Source: Tillus elongatus (lineage: Eukaryota > Arthropoda > Insecta > Coleoptera > Cleridae). Taken from it: 64,000 nt of DNA. How positions within the stretch are numbered: position 1 is the stretch's first letter; each line of letters opens with the position of its first letter. Made by a program: the position numbers and the translations under genes. The stretch spans positions 13,962,565-14,026,564 of the forward strand of contig OZ023266.1 in assembly GCA_964006375.1 (NCBI GenBank), given 5' to 3'. The notes beneath the pieces were generated by a model. It was not told the DNA's origin. It did no database searches and worked only from the letters and a program-made list of their open reading frames with translations. Positions 34,346 through 45,380 of this stretch are shown here, in pieces.

Positions 34346-34589
34346 GACACTTTTTACGACGTTTAAGAGAAAACATTTTTTTAAGTTTTTGTCGCCGCAG
34401 CCATACTTTCACATCTTGTAACGATGTGAAGGTAATAAGGCAAGAATATTGAGCTACCTGGACACAAGTTTTACATCGGAAATTGCCAAGCAGTTTGGAG
34501 GCGGATTACATCGATATATACTCATTGTTATGAATTGGAGTTTTTGGGTTTAGGCAGAAGCCGAAGTATTTTTGGTAGCGATTTAGAAC

Positions 34590-34819
34590 ATATCTATGAG
34601 AACACGCAATTATGAAAAGCACTGTCTGCAATTCAAGGTCGAAGACAAATGCAGAAAATGTAGAGCTGTGGGGGAATCAAAAAGGTACGCAACTGCAGGA
34701 TTTAGATGCCTCGGGGATACCGAAATCCTAGGGTGTCACAATTTATATGCTAGGATCATCCTCCAAAACGACTAACCCACAAGAATGATCTCCTGAAAAC
34801 AAACCCACCCTACTATAAA
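34590..34819 (+). pseudogene. Possible non-LTR RNase H/zinc-knuckle tail
   Basis: One plus frame reads TRNYEKHCLQFKVEDKCRKC (CxxC), then RAVGES and RYATAGFRCLGDTEILGC. This resembles the 'gh..L..hL..mk...d..CRkC...eET' zinc-knuckle tail that ends RNase H-bearing non-LTR retrotransposons, with the H..C half degraded. Moderate to weak case. The hammerhead array inserts immediately downstream. Confidence 0.35.
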
Positions 34820-35046
34820 TATATAAATATCAACACTAAGTGGTAAGACACGAAGCAACATGCCGCCACCTAGTTGCGGAACCAAGTAGTATGTTGTCAC
34901 GTCAGCTCCAAATAACAAAAAGTGACACAAAATAGAGACTGCATACAACCAACTAACAATTTAGTAAATTGTCAGCCCTGACCCATTTCTACCCTCATAT
35001 AGGGACAAAGTATGTAAGGCTAGATGCATTCTCACCACAATTAGAA

Positions 35047-35087
35047 CCGTATACCGGTTTCGCTCTAATTAGAGGTCGTCAGTATGG
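35047..35087 (-). ncRNA. Hammerhead ribozyme motif, array unit 1
   Basis: Minus strand: CCAUA (stem I), CUGACGA core, stem II CUCU/AGAG with AAUU loop and one C-C mismatch at its base, GAA, stem III ACC/GGU, cleavage base A, UACGG (stem I, 4 of 5 pairs). The core is intact. Stem III is a bare palindrome, so any activity may need dimer pairing. Confidence 0.75.
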
Positions 35088-35367
35088 CATACTAATTGTA
35101 GCAAAAATACACCTATAAAAGTAATACGGCTATGGTAGCCAGCTTTCCAACACTAAGTGAGTGGTAAGACACGAAGCAACGTGCCGCCACCTAGTTGCGG
35201 AACTAAGTAGTATGTTGTCACGACAGCTCCAAATAACACAAAGTGGTAAAAAATAGAGACTGTATACAACCAACTAACAAATTAGTAAATTGTCAGCCCT
35301 GGCCCATTTTTACCCTAATATAGGGACAAGGTATGTAAGGCTAGATGCATTCTCACCACAATTACAA

Positions 35368-35408
35368 CTGTAGACCGGTTTCGCTTTCATTAGAGCTCGT
35401 GAGTACGG
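35368..35408 (-). ncRNA. Hammerhead ribozyme motif, array unit 2 (core mutated)
   Basis: Minus strand: CCGUA, core CUCACGA (G of CUGA changed to C), stem II GCUCU/AAAGC, GAA, ACC/GGU, cleavage base C, UACAG. Same fold, but the core change should kill cleavage. Confidence 0.7.
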
Positions 35409-35648
35409 CATACTAATTGTAGCGAAAATACACCTATATAGTAATACGGCTATGGTAGCCAGCCTTCCAACACTAAGTGAGTGGTAAGACACGAGGCAAT
35501 GTTGCCGCCACCTAGTTGCGGAACCAAGTATGATATTGTGACGCCAGCTCCAAATAACAAGTGTTAAAAAATAGAGACTGTATACAACCAACTAACAATT
35601 TAGTAAATTGTCAGCCCTGGTCCATTTCTACCCTAATATAGGGACAAA

Positions 35649-35665
35649 GCGAAACCGGTCTACGG
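35649..35665 (+). ncRNA. Hammerhead 3' half at the inversion point
   Basis: GC-GAA-ACCGGU-C-UACGG follows directly on the minus-strand unit. The 5' half of the core is missing at the junction (35648/35649). Confidence 0.65.
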
Positions 35666-35936
35666 TTCTAATTGTGGTGAGAATGCATCTAGCTTTACAT
35701 ACTTTGTCCCTATATTAGGGTAGAAATGGGCCAGGACTGACAATACTAAATTGTTAGTTAGTTGTATACAGTCTCATTTTTTAACACTTTGTGTTATTTG
35801 GAGCTGGCGTGACAACAGTTGGTTCCGCAACTAAGTGGCGGAACGTTGCTTCCGTTCTTACCACTCACTTAGTGTTGGAAGGCTGGCTACCATAGCCGTA
35901 TTACTTGATAGGTGTATTTTCGCTACAATTAGTATG

Positions 35937-35977
35937 CCGTACTAACGAGCTCTAATTAGAGCGAAACCGGTCTACGG
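35937..35977 (+). ncRNA. Hammerhead ribozyme motif, inverted unit (core mutated)
   Basis: CCGUA, core CUAACGA (G to A), perfect stem II GCUCU/AGAGC with AAUU loop, GAA, ACC/GGU, C, UACGG. Stem I pairs 5 of 5. A single core base differs from the consensus. Confidence 0.75.
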
Positions 35978-36018
35978 TTCTAACTGTGGTGAGAATGCAT
36001 CTAGCCTTATATAAATAT

Positions 36019-36383
36019 TAGCCTGCACCAGCCAGCGAGCGGGTCGACAGGCGCTCTATTGGGACAGACTAAGAACAACAAATACAGCAGTCGACTACAA
36101 CAGACCAGGTATAGTTGTCATCGAGAACAATAAGACGACTGGTTATCATCGATGGTGCCGATATCTCTTACAGCATCACCAAACTTGAAGTAGAAAATGT
36201 CATCAAATATTAAAACAAAGTCCAACTAAAGAACGTCTGAGAGCTGACAAGGACGTCTATCGTTCTCTCGATGATTTTGGCGGGAGGAATGATGTTAAAA
36301 AGGTTCTCGAAAATATCGAATTAGCCAAAACCATCGTTTTGAAAATGAACAAAAATACTGCAGGCCTGTTACAACGTTTATAG
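36019..36383 (+). pseudogene. Unrecognised frame with coding-like composition
   Basis: A single frame of ~120 codons with one internal stop: RQALYWDRLRTTNTAVDYN, then NKTTGYHRWCRYLLQ, stop, then TKERLRADKDVYRSLDDF and DVKKVLENIELAKTIVLKMN, ending at TAG 36381-36383. The charged, helical look suggests former coding sequence, perhaps the start region of a retroelement. I recognise no domain. It begins right after the target duplication of the hammerhead array and has no clear ATG. Confidence 0.3.
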
Positions 36384-36594
36384 GTTTCTAACCGGCGCCC
36401 GAGTCAGACTAACTCATTTCTTTCCTACCCGGTCGTACAGGCCATAATAAAAACTGTCTTGGCTTAATTTTTGTACCAGCCTAGCAGTCATGATTATGAC
36501 AACAATTATACTAGTTCTTCCTCAATTCTTACGTGTTTCTTTTACAAAATAACACAAGTTTAGATAAACCTTTGTATACTTAAAGAGTACCAAA
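36384..36594. other. No gene seen
   Basis: Unassigned spacer. The last 9 bp (36586-36594) are the SINE target duplication. Confidence 0.4.
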
Positions 36595-36935
36595 GAGCCT
36601 CGGTGGTTCAGAGGTAAGAATGTGTGCCTCTGAACCGATGGGTACTGGGTTCGATCCCAGGGTTCTCCTTTTACCTTTTCGATACATACTGTACAATTAA
36701 CATTAACCAAGGTTCTGGCATTGTATGTGAGCAAGTTGAATGTCTGCACGTTCCGCCCTTCGGAGGGGGCGTAAAATCGTCGGTCTCGTGTCCATGCAAT
36801 GTTGGGCACGTTAAAGATCCCTAAACTCATTCCACAAAAGCAGGGGTTCGGCAAAATTTCCAGGATAGTGAGGTGAAACTGCTCCCTGGCCACACTCGCG
36901 GAAATAGACCGACGTTGAAGAAACAAAAAAAAAAT
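36595..36935 (+). mobile_element. tRNA-derived SINE, full length
   Basis: The head resembles a tRNA with a 'gcctcggtggttcagaggta' A-box region and a perfect B box GGTTCGATCCC (about 36650). The body includes 'ttcggagggggcgtaaaa' and 'gttgggcacgttaaagatcc', blocks common to animal SINE families. The tail 'gaagaaacaaaaaaaa' is A-rich. It is flanked by a 9-bp target duplication AGTACCAAA (36586-36594 and 36936-36944). Transcribed by RNA polymerase III and mobilised by a partner LINE; which LINE is not evident. A 3' fragment of the same family is at 2593-2710. Confidence 0.85.
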
Positions 36936-36987
36936 AGTACCAAATTAGTGACAACCAGCTTAATTGATCTTAGTGCTGCCCGAGTAT

Positions 36988-37030
36988 GACAAACTGTTGA
37001 GGCTTAACAAGGTCGAAACCGGTTTTTGTC
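36988..37030 (+). ncRNA. Hammerhead-like fold, third sequence class
   Basis: GACAAA / UUUGUC form a perfect 6-bp stem I. The core reads CUGUUGA (A to U in CUGA). Stem II is GGCUU/AGGUC closed by AACA. GAA, ACC/GGU and cleavage base U follow. All three helices are present, with one core substitution and an unfavourable but possible cleavage base. The flank 'cttacctcacttagt' resembles part of the array unit at 34831-36007. Confidence 0.6.
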
Positions 37031-37559
37031 TTCTACGCCGGCTATCCCCTTACCTCACTTAGTATGGTAATAAATTATTAAAATTTTGTTAACATCATTT
37101 CATATTTGTAATGTATTCATTAGAAAATCGCAGGAATTTCCCTCTACTTGGCAACAGGGTTTAGGAGAGAGAGAAGTTGTCCGCCGCCTTCGTCCACCGC
37201 CCCCCTTGTCTCGGAGTATCCCACTTGTGAGCTGTCCGTCTCCCGTCAGCGTCAGTGCCGCCGATCGATCAGTCTGTGGCTCAAAGCAATGCACGCTCAG
37301 GTCAAAAGACGTCTGCCCGGGCAGCGACAACACCCCGCCGCCCCCTACCGCATACCCGTCACCCCCTACTCTGCTGCCGCCTCCATAGTCCCCGACTTGA
37401 CGGACGGACGCCCGTCACACGACATTTCAATCTCCATCGCAGAGTCCGGCTAGGCCAGGAACTCTCGACCCGCTTCCCTTCTTTCCAATTCCAGAACCGG
37501 ACTCTGATGGGCTGTAATTAGTAGGTACACAGTCAGTCTTTCAAGGTTGGATTGTAGAC
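37031..37559. other. GC- and CpG-rich segment, no gene assigned
   Basis: 37150-37500 is much richer in G+C and CpG than the rest of the window, with pyrimidine-rich, proline-coding frames on both strands (for example 37086-37388 and 37148-37453). None has a recognisable domain. It could be an exon or promoter-associated island, or repeat-derived. Confidence 0.3.
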
Positions 37560-38105
37560 TTATATTTGGATGTATTTCGATCAGTCATCAAAAGTTTTCA
37601 TTGCGGCGAACTTTATGTATAGAAACTATTAATTCAATTATCTTAAATCAAGAAAGAAAGTTCAGGTAGTGAATGTTTATTAAATGCTTCAAACGTGAAT
37701 AACTCAATTTTCTATAAACTTAGGAAGTTTAATTTTGGTATGTAGTAAGGTTTTTACTAAGGCAAGATATCCACCAAATTTCATTAAAATAACTTTGTAA
37801 TATGCGGAGAAAAACATTTTGTTCAAAAGAAAATTCCAAATTTGAATAACTCAATTTTCTATAAACTTAGAAAGGTGAATTTTGGTACGTAGTAAGGTCT
37901 CTCCCAATGCAATATATCTAGTAAATTTCATTAAAACAGCTTTGTAATTTTCGGAGATAAAAAAATAATCGAATGAAAACTCAAAATTTTCCCGAAAAAC
38001 ACTGTCCGATTTTCATGGCTAACGAACTCAGCCAAGCCATTAATAGAAGAAAGGCACTTGCGGAGTTTCATCAAAATTGGTTAATTATTTTTTGAGTTAT
38101 CGGAT

Positions 38106-38189
<84 letters not shown>

Positions 38190-38217
38190 GAAACTGACCT
38201 CGGATATGGGTTCTAAG
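37560..38217 (-). repeat. (TA)n/palindrome repeat family, 3' truncated copy
   Basis: Minus orientation: leader 'ggttctaa...ccatatccgaggtcagt' complement at 38190-38217, (TA)n, 'tccgataactcaaaaaataa' complement, then the body. The inner region is tandemly duplicated with ~165-bp spacing ('caattttctataaacttag' at about 37710 and 37853). The palindrome end is replaced by Penelope pLTR sequence at 38218. Confidence 0.7.
38108..38187. repeat. (TA)n microsatellite
   Basis: Uninterrupted TA run inside the repeat-family copy. Confidence 0.95.
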
Positions 38218-38330
38218 TGAATGAACTTTGTTAGCGAAACTATCGCCAGGTCTAAAAACTGTATTGTGATGAATTGGGTTCCCAAAACTGTACTTATCAG
38301 TACTCATCACGGGTTCCATTCTTCACTCAT
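38218..38330 (+). repeat. Penelope pLTR fragment with hammerhead 3' half
   Basis: 'aactttgttagcgaaactat' then 'cgccagg' matches stem II and the 3' core of the 19.03-kb hammerhead. The pLTR end follows ('gaattgggttcccaaaac'). The 5' core is lost at the junction with the repeat copy. Confidence 0.65.
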
Positions 38331-38439
38331 TCGGTGCTCAACCTAAATAGGGGTAAAATGTGTTGGGGTGGAATATCAGTGACAGAAATTTAGAATTTTT
38401 TTTGCTAAAACGGCAGAGAATTCTCAAAACATATGTCAC
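38331..38439. other. Spacer, nothing seen
   Basis: Short unassigned spacer. Confidence 0.4.
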
Positions 38440-39690
38440 ATATCAACTGCCGACCTCCTTTCCTTTGTCACCCATTCTTAGAACAAGTCTATGGTACTAC
38501 ACGGTGAATCTCAGATTGTCGCTCTAGACATATCCAAAGCCTTCGACCAGGTCTGGCACGCAGCGCTGCTTAATAAACCACCGGCCTATGGCCACGATGT
38601 ACCTGGAGAGCAAATTTCCTCGACAACCGGAGCATTTCTGTTGTTGTGGATGGCCATTCCTCTAAACTATATCCAATTAATGCAGGAGTTCCTCAAGGTT
38701 CAGCTTTAGCCCCTACTTTGTTTCTTCTCCACATCAATGATCTCCTCTCTATCACATCCAACCCAGTTCACGGTTACGCGGACGACAGCACCCTCCACTC
38801 AAATATACAATATTCTAAGCCTGTTTCTTTGGCTCAACTAGATGAGGATCGCAGACACATGGAGGGTTATGTCACCGTAGATCTCCAAAAAATATTAGAC
38901 TGGGGAAGTAGAAATCTTGTACAATTCAACCCCACCAAATATCAGTCTTGCTTTCTTTCTCATAAAAGATACACCAGCCCTAGAACCATCACAATGAACA
39001 ACCAAGTTATTCAAAGTAATGAGTCCTTTTCACTTGTTGGCATTTCTGTGGATCGAAATCTCAATTGGCACCAATATGTCGCATCAATTGCACAAGCGGC
39101 TGCTAAGTCATTAGGTTTCCTCTTCCGGGCTCGCAAATACTTTTCACCAGCTAATCTCTATACCTTATATACTTCACAAATAAGGCCAAACCTCGAATAC
39201 TGCTCCCACATCTGGGATGCCGCTCCCGCTTGTACACTCGCTATCCTGGACTTCATTCAGAAGAGAGATATACGTCTCATTGGTGACACTACCCTTACCC
39301 AAAGGCTACCATCCCTTGCCCACCGACGTGCCGTTGGTGACCTCTCTCTCTTTTATAGATATCTGCACGGGCAGTGCTCAGAGGAGCTTTCTTCCGTAGT
39401 TCCTCCACCTGCTGCCCCTAACAGATCTATCAGGGGAACAGAGCAAATGCACCCTTTTACTGTCCAGGTCACCAGACATAGAATATCTTGTTATGCCCGC
39501 TCTTTTGTCCCGAGGACTTCCAAGTTGTGGAATTCCTTGTCGGCACATGTTTTTCCTTCTCCTCCGAACCTCCAAACCCTCAAGTCCAGAATTAACAAGT
39601 TGCCTCTTTCCTTCTTGTCGACACCCACGGGACGATAGTATTTAGGCTGTAAGCCCTCGTGGTGTGTTGTTGAAATAAAAAGAAAAGAAA
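38440..39690 (+). pseudogene. Non-LTR reverse transcriptase (copy 2)
   Basis: Frames give STADLLSFVTHS, then IVALDISKAFDQVWHAALL (motif A, from 38515). After a frameshift a 330-codon open frame from 38646 reads NAGVPQGSALAPTLFLLHIN (motif B), HGYADDSTLHSN (motif C, YADD intact), LVGISVDRNLNWHQYV, RPNLEYCSHIWDAAP, HRRAVGDLSLFYRYLHGQC and RSFVPRTSKLWNSLSAHV, ending at TAG 39636-39638. The 3' UTR ends 'gttgttgaaataaaaag'. It is the better preserved sister of 22291-23370. The RT fingers, endonuclease and ORF1 are missing. Confidence 0.92.
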
Positions 39691-41458
39691 ATGGGCACAC
39701 AACCACTGATGCATTGTCTCTGTAAGACCATAATCTTACATAACATAATCAATAATTCCAAATCGATGAATTTTATTTAAGACTTGTTCTATTTTGTATT
39801 TCTGGTCAAAACTTAAAAAAGAATGGGGATCTATTGGTAAAGAGTATTTTACTTACACTCCTGATTCCTTTGCGCATACAATTTCTTGTATGTGATAGGC
39901 AGAGCTGTGAAACCTTAGTTTTCTGTGTCTGTCGATCTTTCAAATAAGTTTTATTTTATTTTAAACCTTCAGGGTGTTTCAAGTTTCTGTGGAGTTGAAA
40001 CAATACGGGCCTGTAAGTCCTGCCGCTGTCGCTCAATGCGAGGACAACGCGCTGCACCGGCCCCCTTCAACCCCATACACCCCCTGCCCCATCACACAAC
40101 ACCAGGATATCTTTGATGTTTTAATTAGTTTCCATCATTTCTCTTCCTTGTTTCTTTTACGAGACTTGTAGAAAAGTTCCATTTGAAATAATTGGTCGCA
40201 ATCAGAAGTAACATTTAGGGATCCAGTAGAGCTCTAACCACATAAATACGATAGTGACATTTGATACCTGTTTCTGGAAAGAATGACCGACAATGGAGTT
40301 TAACAGATTTCAGTAGATTTTCAGATATACTTCACATGGATTGGAACTTATATTATCGTTTTTATTGTATATCACTAACAAAGCAATTATCAGCGCTTCA
40401 AAGTCGTCTATAGAAAATATCAGTGTCAGTCTCAAATTACACAGGGTTCAAATTTTTATTTTGTCGTTGCTTATTTCAAGTTAAAACCAAATCTAATAAT
40501 CAGGATCTTTACACTAAACTATTTTTAACTCAGCGAAAAAAATATAGCCAGGCGCTAAAACAAACGCGATGATCTATGTTTTTTAAGGAACTCACCAGAG
40601 GGTGCAATTTACATATCCTGAAAAGCCTTGTTTCCTTTATACGCAATCTACTTATTGAAAGATTTTTAAGAAGTTTTCTGTTTGAAAACCACCTCTTATT
40701 GGTTTCTTAATCTGGATTAAGTTTGCAAAAATGCCAGGTGAAAAATATCTGTATCTATATTTGCAGCGGGACAGTTTTTCCTTATAGAGACTGCGCCAGC
40801 TTTAAATGCATGTTGGAGTAATATTTTTAAAAAACTTGTCTGTATGGATGGTGTAAGTAAAAGTTAGGAACTCTAATTTATTGGACTTTTTTGCGAGGGT
40901 TTCAAGGAATTTATGTGTTTTTATTATTAAAAAAAATGCAATTGTTAAAAATAATTTATAGTTCATTGCTTTACATCAGTTTTATTAAAAGACCTAAAAT
41001 ATTTTGAGTTTTAATAAATGCTTGTATATATTTTTACTGTAAATTTAAAATATATTTTCTAAGGATTTTTTGTATATACGATTTAGTCCTCCAAACTTTT
41101 TCAGGAAGTATTTTCAGTGAAGCTACTAGGGTTGCATAAATTAGAAGGGGTGCAGCGATAAAGTGGAAAAGACTCAGTTACCCAATTCTAAGTCTCAGCG
41201 GAGTCCTTCCACGCTAGTTGTAGATACGTAATCGAATAAAATACACGCTCCTTTCATACGTTAATTGGTTTGTTCACACGCCCTATGTGTAAATTATGGA
41301 TGTGATTATTTAATTATGCAACATATATTCCTGCGATGTCCACGAGTTAAATTTTTTTTAAAGGATAATAACAAGAATGAAATAAACTTCTTTTTTCATG
41401 CAGAAACCACGAGTCTTGTTCCCTCTTTAAGCATCCCGATAGAGAATTAAATGCTGGA
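39691..41458. other. No gene seen; weak zinc-knuckle hint
   Basis: 39970-40100 is GC-richer with two overlapping plus frames of no known family. At 41265-41340 a plus frame reads ALCVNYGC...MQHIFLRCPRV, a C-x4-C-x6-H-x4-C pattern like the tail of non-LTR elements, too short to call. The rest is AT-rich. Confidence 0.35.
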
Positions 41459-43045
41459 CTTGATTTTTTATAAAGTTGGAAACTTCAGATTTGGCACGTG
41501 TTATTAATTTTGTAAAAGCGATTTATTGGGTTTCAAATTTTGTTGAAATAACTTTGACATTTTCGGAAACGCAAACAGTTTCCAAAAGGAAGCTATAATA
41601 TTTTCCGGAAAAACTGGTCCGATTGAGCTGGCTAAATTATCCACGCTGTTATAAAGACGTCTAGACGCAGCAAGTGCATTATGGAAGTGAATTTTCAAAC
41701 AACTGTTTTTAATAGCAATCTGTATCTCTAATGCAAGCAGGCATCAATCTGGTTACCGGTGCAACCGATATAGTAGAAACAATGTACCATATTTTATCAA
41801 AATAACTTATTGTTTGAAAATGTATAAAATTTTTCTGAAAATAAACATAAAATGTTTCCGAGAAAACTGGTTTGCTAGCCAACAAAACTTAGCTTAATAG
41901 CGATTTATTGAAATTGGAGCATTTAATGAAAATTCGCTAGTAAAACGCACTTTCTGCGTCTCGATTTTTTCTCTTCAAACATGCATTATATTTCGATAAA
42001 AAAATGCAATAATATAAGGGTGGCCGAAAAAAAATAAGCTAAAAACTATAGACCGCTAAACCAAACTTAACTAAAGATACTGCCAAAGCATCAGAGAAAG
42101 GGTTTATCTGAAATGAATTTTCTGTAAACATTTTAGAAATGAAGGACAATAACGGTTTAAGCTGACACTTAAGAGTTCGCAGAACACCCTTCTTGCGACA
42201 TTTTATTTTCATAGTTCGTATTTGTTTCAGGTTCTTTGCCTAGATCTTGCCGATTTTGACGTTTCAAATCGCGAATTTTCAGTAAAGCCTCAAATATTTT
42301 CTTTAAATGCCCATAACGTTTTTGTCTTTAAACCTACAGACCTAAATTTTGGAGCATTGGTCACCCTATATAATGCAAACACGCTTACCAAATTTGGTTG
42401 CCCTTTCTTTGTTAGTTCCGAAGATATAATTTTTTTCCGAAAGAAAATACAACATTTTCCGGGAACACCTGGGCCGATTTTCCTGGCTAACGAACTTATC
42501 CAAGCCACTTGCAAAAGGAAGGATCTAGGAGCTTGTAAGTCATTTCAAGCCGCATCTTTAACTCACACAGCGCTAATGCGTACTAATGTACGACTACCAG
42601 AATTATCAATTTTGACGTTTCAACTTTTTTTTAATCAGAGGCTTGTAATTTCTTTGTCTTTTAACCTAGAAATCTGAATTTTGGTGCAAAGGATACCCTT
42701 TATGATAGAAACTAGCGTACCAAATTTGGTTATCGTAGATCTTTAGCTTTCGGAGATATGAATTTTTTTTTAGAGAAAGCCCAAAATTTTTTGGGAAAAC
42801 CTTATCCGATTTTCACGGCTAACGAACTTGTTCAAGCCATTTACAAGGGGAAGGTACTCACTAAAATTGATCAAAACCGGCCTATTATTTTTTGAGTTAT
42901 CGTGTGAAACCTACATTTTAACTGACCATGGAAATGGGTTCCAGAGGCCCTAATTCGCGCTCATTTGAAGAAATTTTCCGAAAGTCTCACCATCGATACC
43001 TCTCTATTAGTGAATTTTCATTAAGAAAATTCACAAATAGGGTAA
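41459..43045 (-). repeat. (TA)n-family repeats without (TA)n, two diverged copies
   Basis: Minus orientation. 41964-42535 carries the body with 'cttggataagttcgttagcc' complement next to a full MITE (41662-41963). 42590-43045 is a second copy ending in the palindrome (43008-43040) and lacks the TA tract: leader and 'cgataactc' are joined by 'taggtttcaca'. The second copy is nearly the same as 50486-50960. Confidence 0.7.
41662..41963 (-). mobile_element. MITE, complete
   Basis: Terminal repeats 'gacgcagcaagtgcattatg' and 'aaaacgcactttctgcgtc'; body as in the other copies but more diverged. Confidence 0.75.
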
Positions 43046-43144
43046 TTGGGGCTGCATACTCAAATTTGTAGTGATTTGAATCTGACAAGTACGTTGGACT
43101 TGGGAGGTCAAATTTCACAAGGGCGAGTGGTTTTTAAGAAGGAT

Positions 43145-43306
43145 CGTTTCAAACAATAAAGTTATTTTGATGGTATATGTTATATTGTTTCTACTATATA
43201 GGTCATATTGGTAACCAAATTTAATGCATGCTTTCTTTTAAAAAACATATTTGCCATTTAAAATATTTTTAGAAAATTCACTACCATAACGCACTTGCTG
43301 CATCCA
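43145..43306 (+). mobile_element. MITE, right half
   Basis: Starts in the body ('aacaataaagttattttgat') and ends with the terminal repeat 'ataacgcacttgctgcatcc'. Confidence 0.65.
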
Positions 43307-43533
43307 GACGTTTTATTATTGTTCTCAGAATGTCGGAGTGTCATCATGAGTATAAAAAGGAACTGGATAATCCAACGCCATGACTAGATTGGAATTAATA
43401 TTCTCTGCTGCGATATTAAATATATCATCTCAGGAAACTAACAAGATCTCAGAAATTATGCAATTTAGGTATAGGACATAGTTAATAGAAGTTGCAGAGC
43501 GATGTCTGTAGAATGCTTTGGAATATAAATATA

Positions 43534-43612
43534 CAGGCTGTCCCATTTGAAAACAATCACGTTATACCCGCTTGAATTTCCATATTTTGTCAAGCTATTA
43601 TTGCACACCCTG
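43534..43612. mobile_element. 79-bp mariner-derived MITE candidate
   Basis: TA-flanked (43532-43533 and 43613-43614). Ends CAGGCTGTCCCA and, read inward from the right, CAGGGTGTGCAA. The left end equals that of the 4730-kb-region mariner (CAGGCTGTCCCA), suggesting an internally deleted relative. Confidence 0.45.
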
Positions 43613-43734
43613 TATAACAAATATATTTTCATTTCATTGATTTTGCAAGACATAGTTACCAGCAATCTGTTGTCCAAAAATATATTTTCTAGATCTACAC
43701 TTTACAAAGATACCTACGTCAAATTATAAAAACT

Positions 43735-44049
43735 CGGGACGCAGCAAGTGCGTTATGGTAGTGAATTTTCATAAAAATGTTTTTAATTGCAAATATGTGT
43801 GCTTCCTTTTTAAGAAAGCAGGCATCAATTTTGGTTACCAGTATAACCTATATAGTAAAAACAATGTGCCATGTTTCATAAAAATAACTTTATTGTGTGA
43901 AAATGTACAAAAATTTCCAAAAGTAAACTTAAAGTGTTCCCGGAAAAACTCGTTTCTTGGTCAACCTTATAGGTTAATAGCAAATTGAGCTATTCAAATT
44001 TGAAGCATTTAATGAAAATTCGCTACCATAACGCACTTGCTGCGTCCCG
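43735..44049 (-). mobile_element. MITE, complete
   Basis: Best-preserved copy. Ends 'cgggacgcagcaagtgcgtt' and 'aacgcacttgctgcgtcccg' are perfect inverted repeats. Directly abuts the family copy 44050-45105. Confidence 0.85.
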
Positions 44050-45105
<1,056 letters not shown>

Positions 45106-45217
45106 ATAACGAATATTTGTTAAAAATCGCTAAGATTTCAAAAAATAATAACGCTAGGTATAAAGAGTACTACATAAAATTACCCCAAAATGTATTACCA
45201 TTCTGAAAATGCAAAAA

Positions 45218-45322
45218 TATACAGGGTATGTCAGATTCCTCTTTTGTCCAAGCCACTTGCGAAAGGAAGGTACTCACAAATTTGATCAAAATAATTTTTT
45301 GAGTTATCGGTGATCTGGTGTG

Positions 45323-45380
<58 letters not shown>

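Larger units (their letters stand above)
34831..36007. mobile_element. Retrozyme-like hammerhead array (tandem plus inverted units)
   Basis: Flanked by an exact 11-bp target duplication TATATAAATAT (34820-34830 and 36008-36018). It consists of two and a half ~321-bp units on the minus strand (34831-35648, unit starts at 'cactaag' 34833, ~35151, ~35471), then an inverted unit on the plus strand (35649-36007). Each complete unit carries one hammerhead fold. Distance between successive cleavage sites is 321 bp (35052 to 35373). No protein is encoded. Shared outer ends with the insertion at 57567-58041 (start 'actaagtg', finish 'gcatctag-ct') define the element. Confidence 0.8.

Noticed and set aside
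34831..36007. CRISPR array or bacterial tandem repeat
   Set aside because: Units are ~321 bp with no short spacers, in clearly animal transposon-rich DNA.
35649..36383. Autonomous Penelope element reading from the array hammerhead into the frame at 36019
   Set aside because: The exact 11-bp duplication ends the array at 36007, so the frame lies in flanking DNA.
36595..36670. Functional tRNA gene
   Set aside because: The head has A and B boxes but no matching acceptor stem and anticodon arm, and it continues into a SINE body with tail and target duplication.
37086..37521. Proline/arginine-rich proteins in overlapping frames
   Set aside because: Several frames are open on both strands at once, as expected from GC-rich sequence; none shows a domain.
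41265..41340. Zinc-knuckle tail of a non-LTR element
   Set aside because: Only one C-x4-C-x6-H-x4-C match over ~25 codons with no neighbouring motifs.
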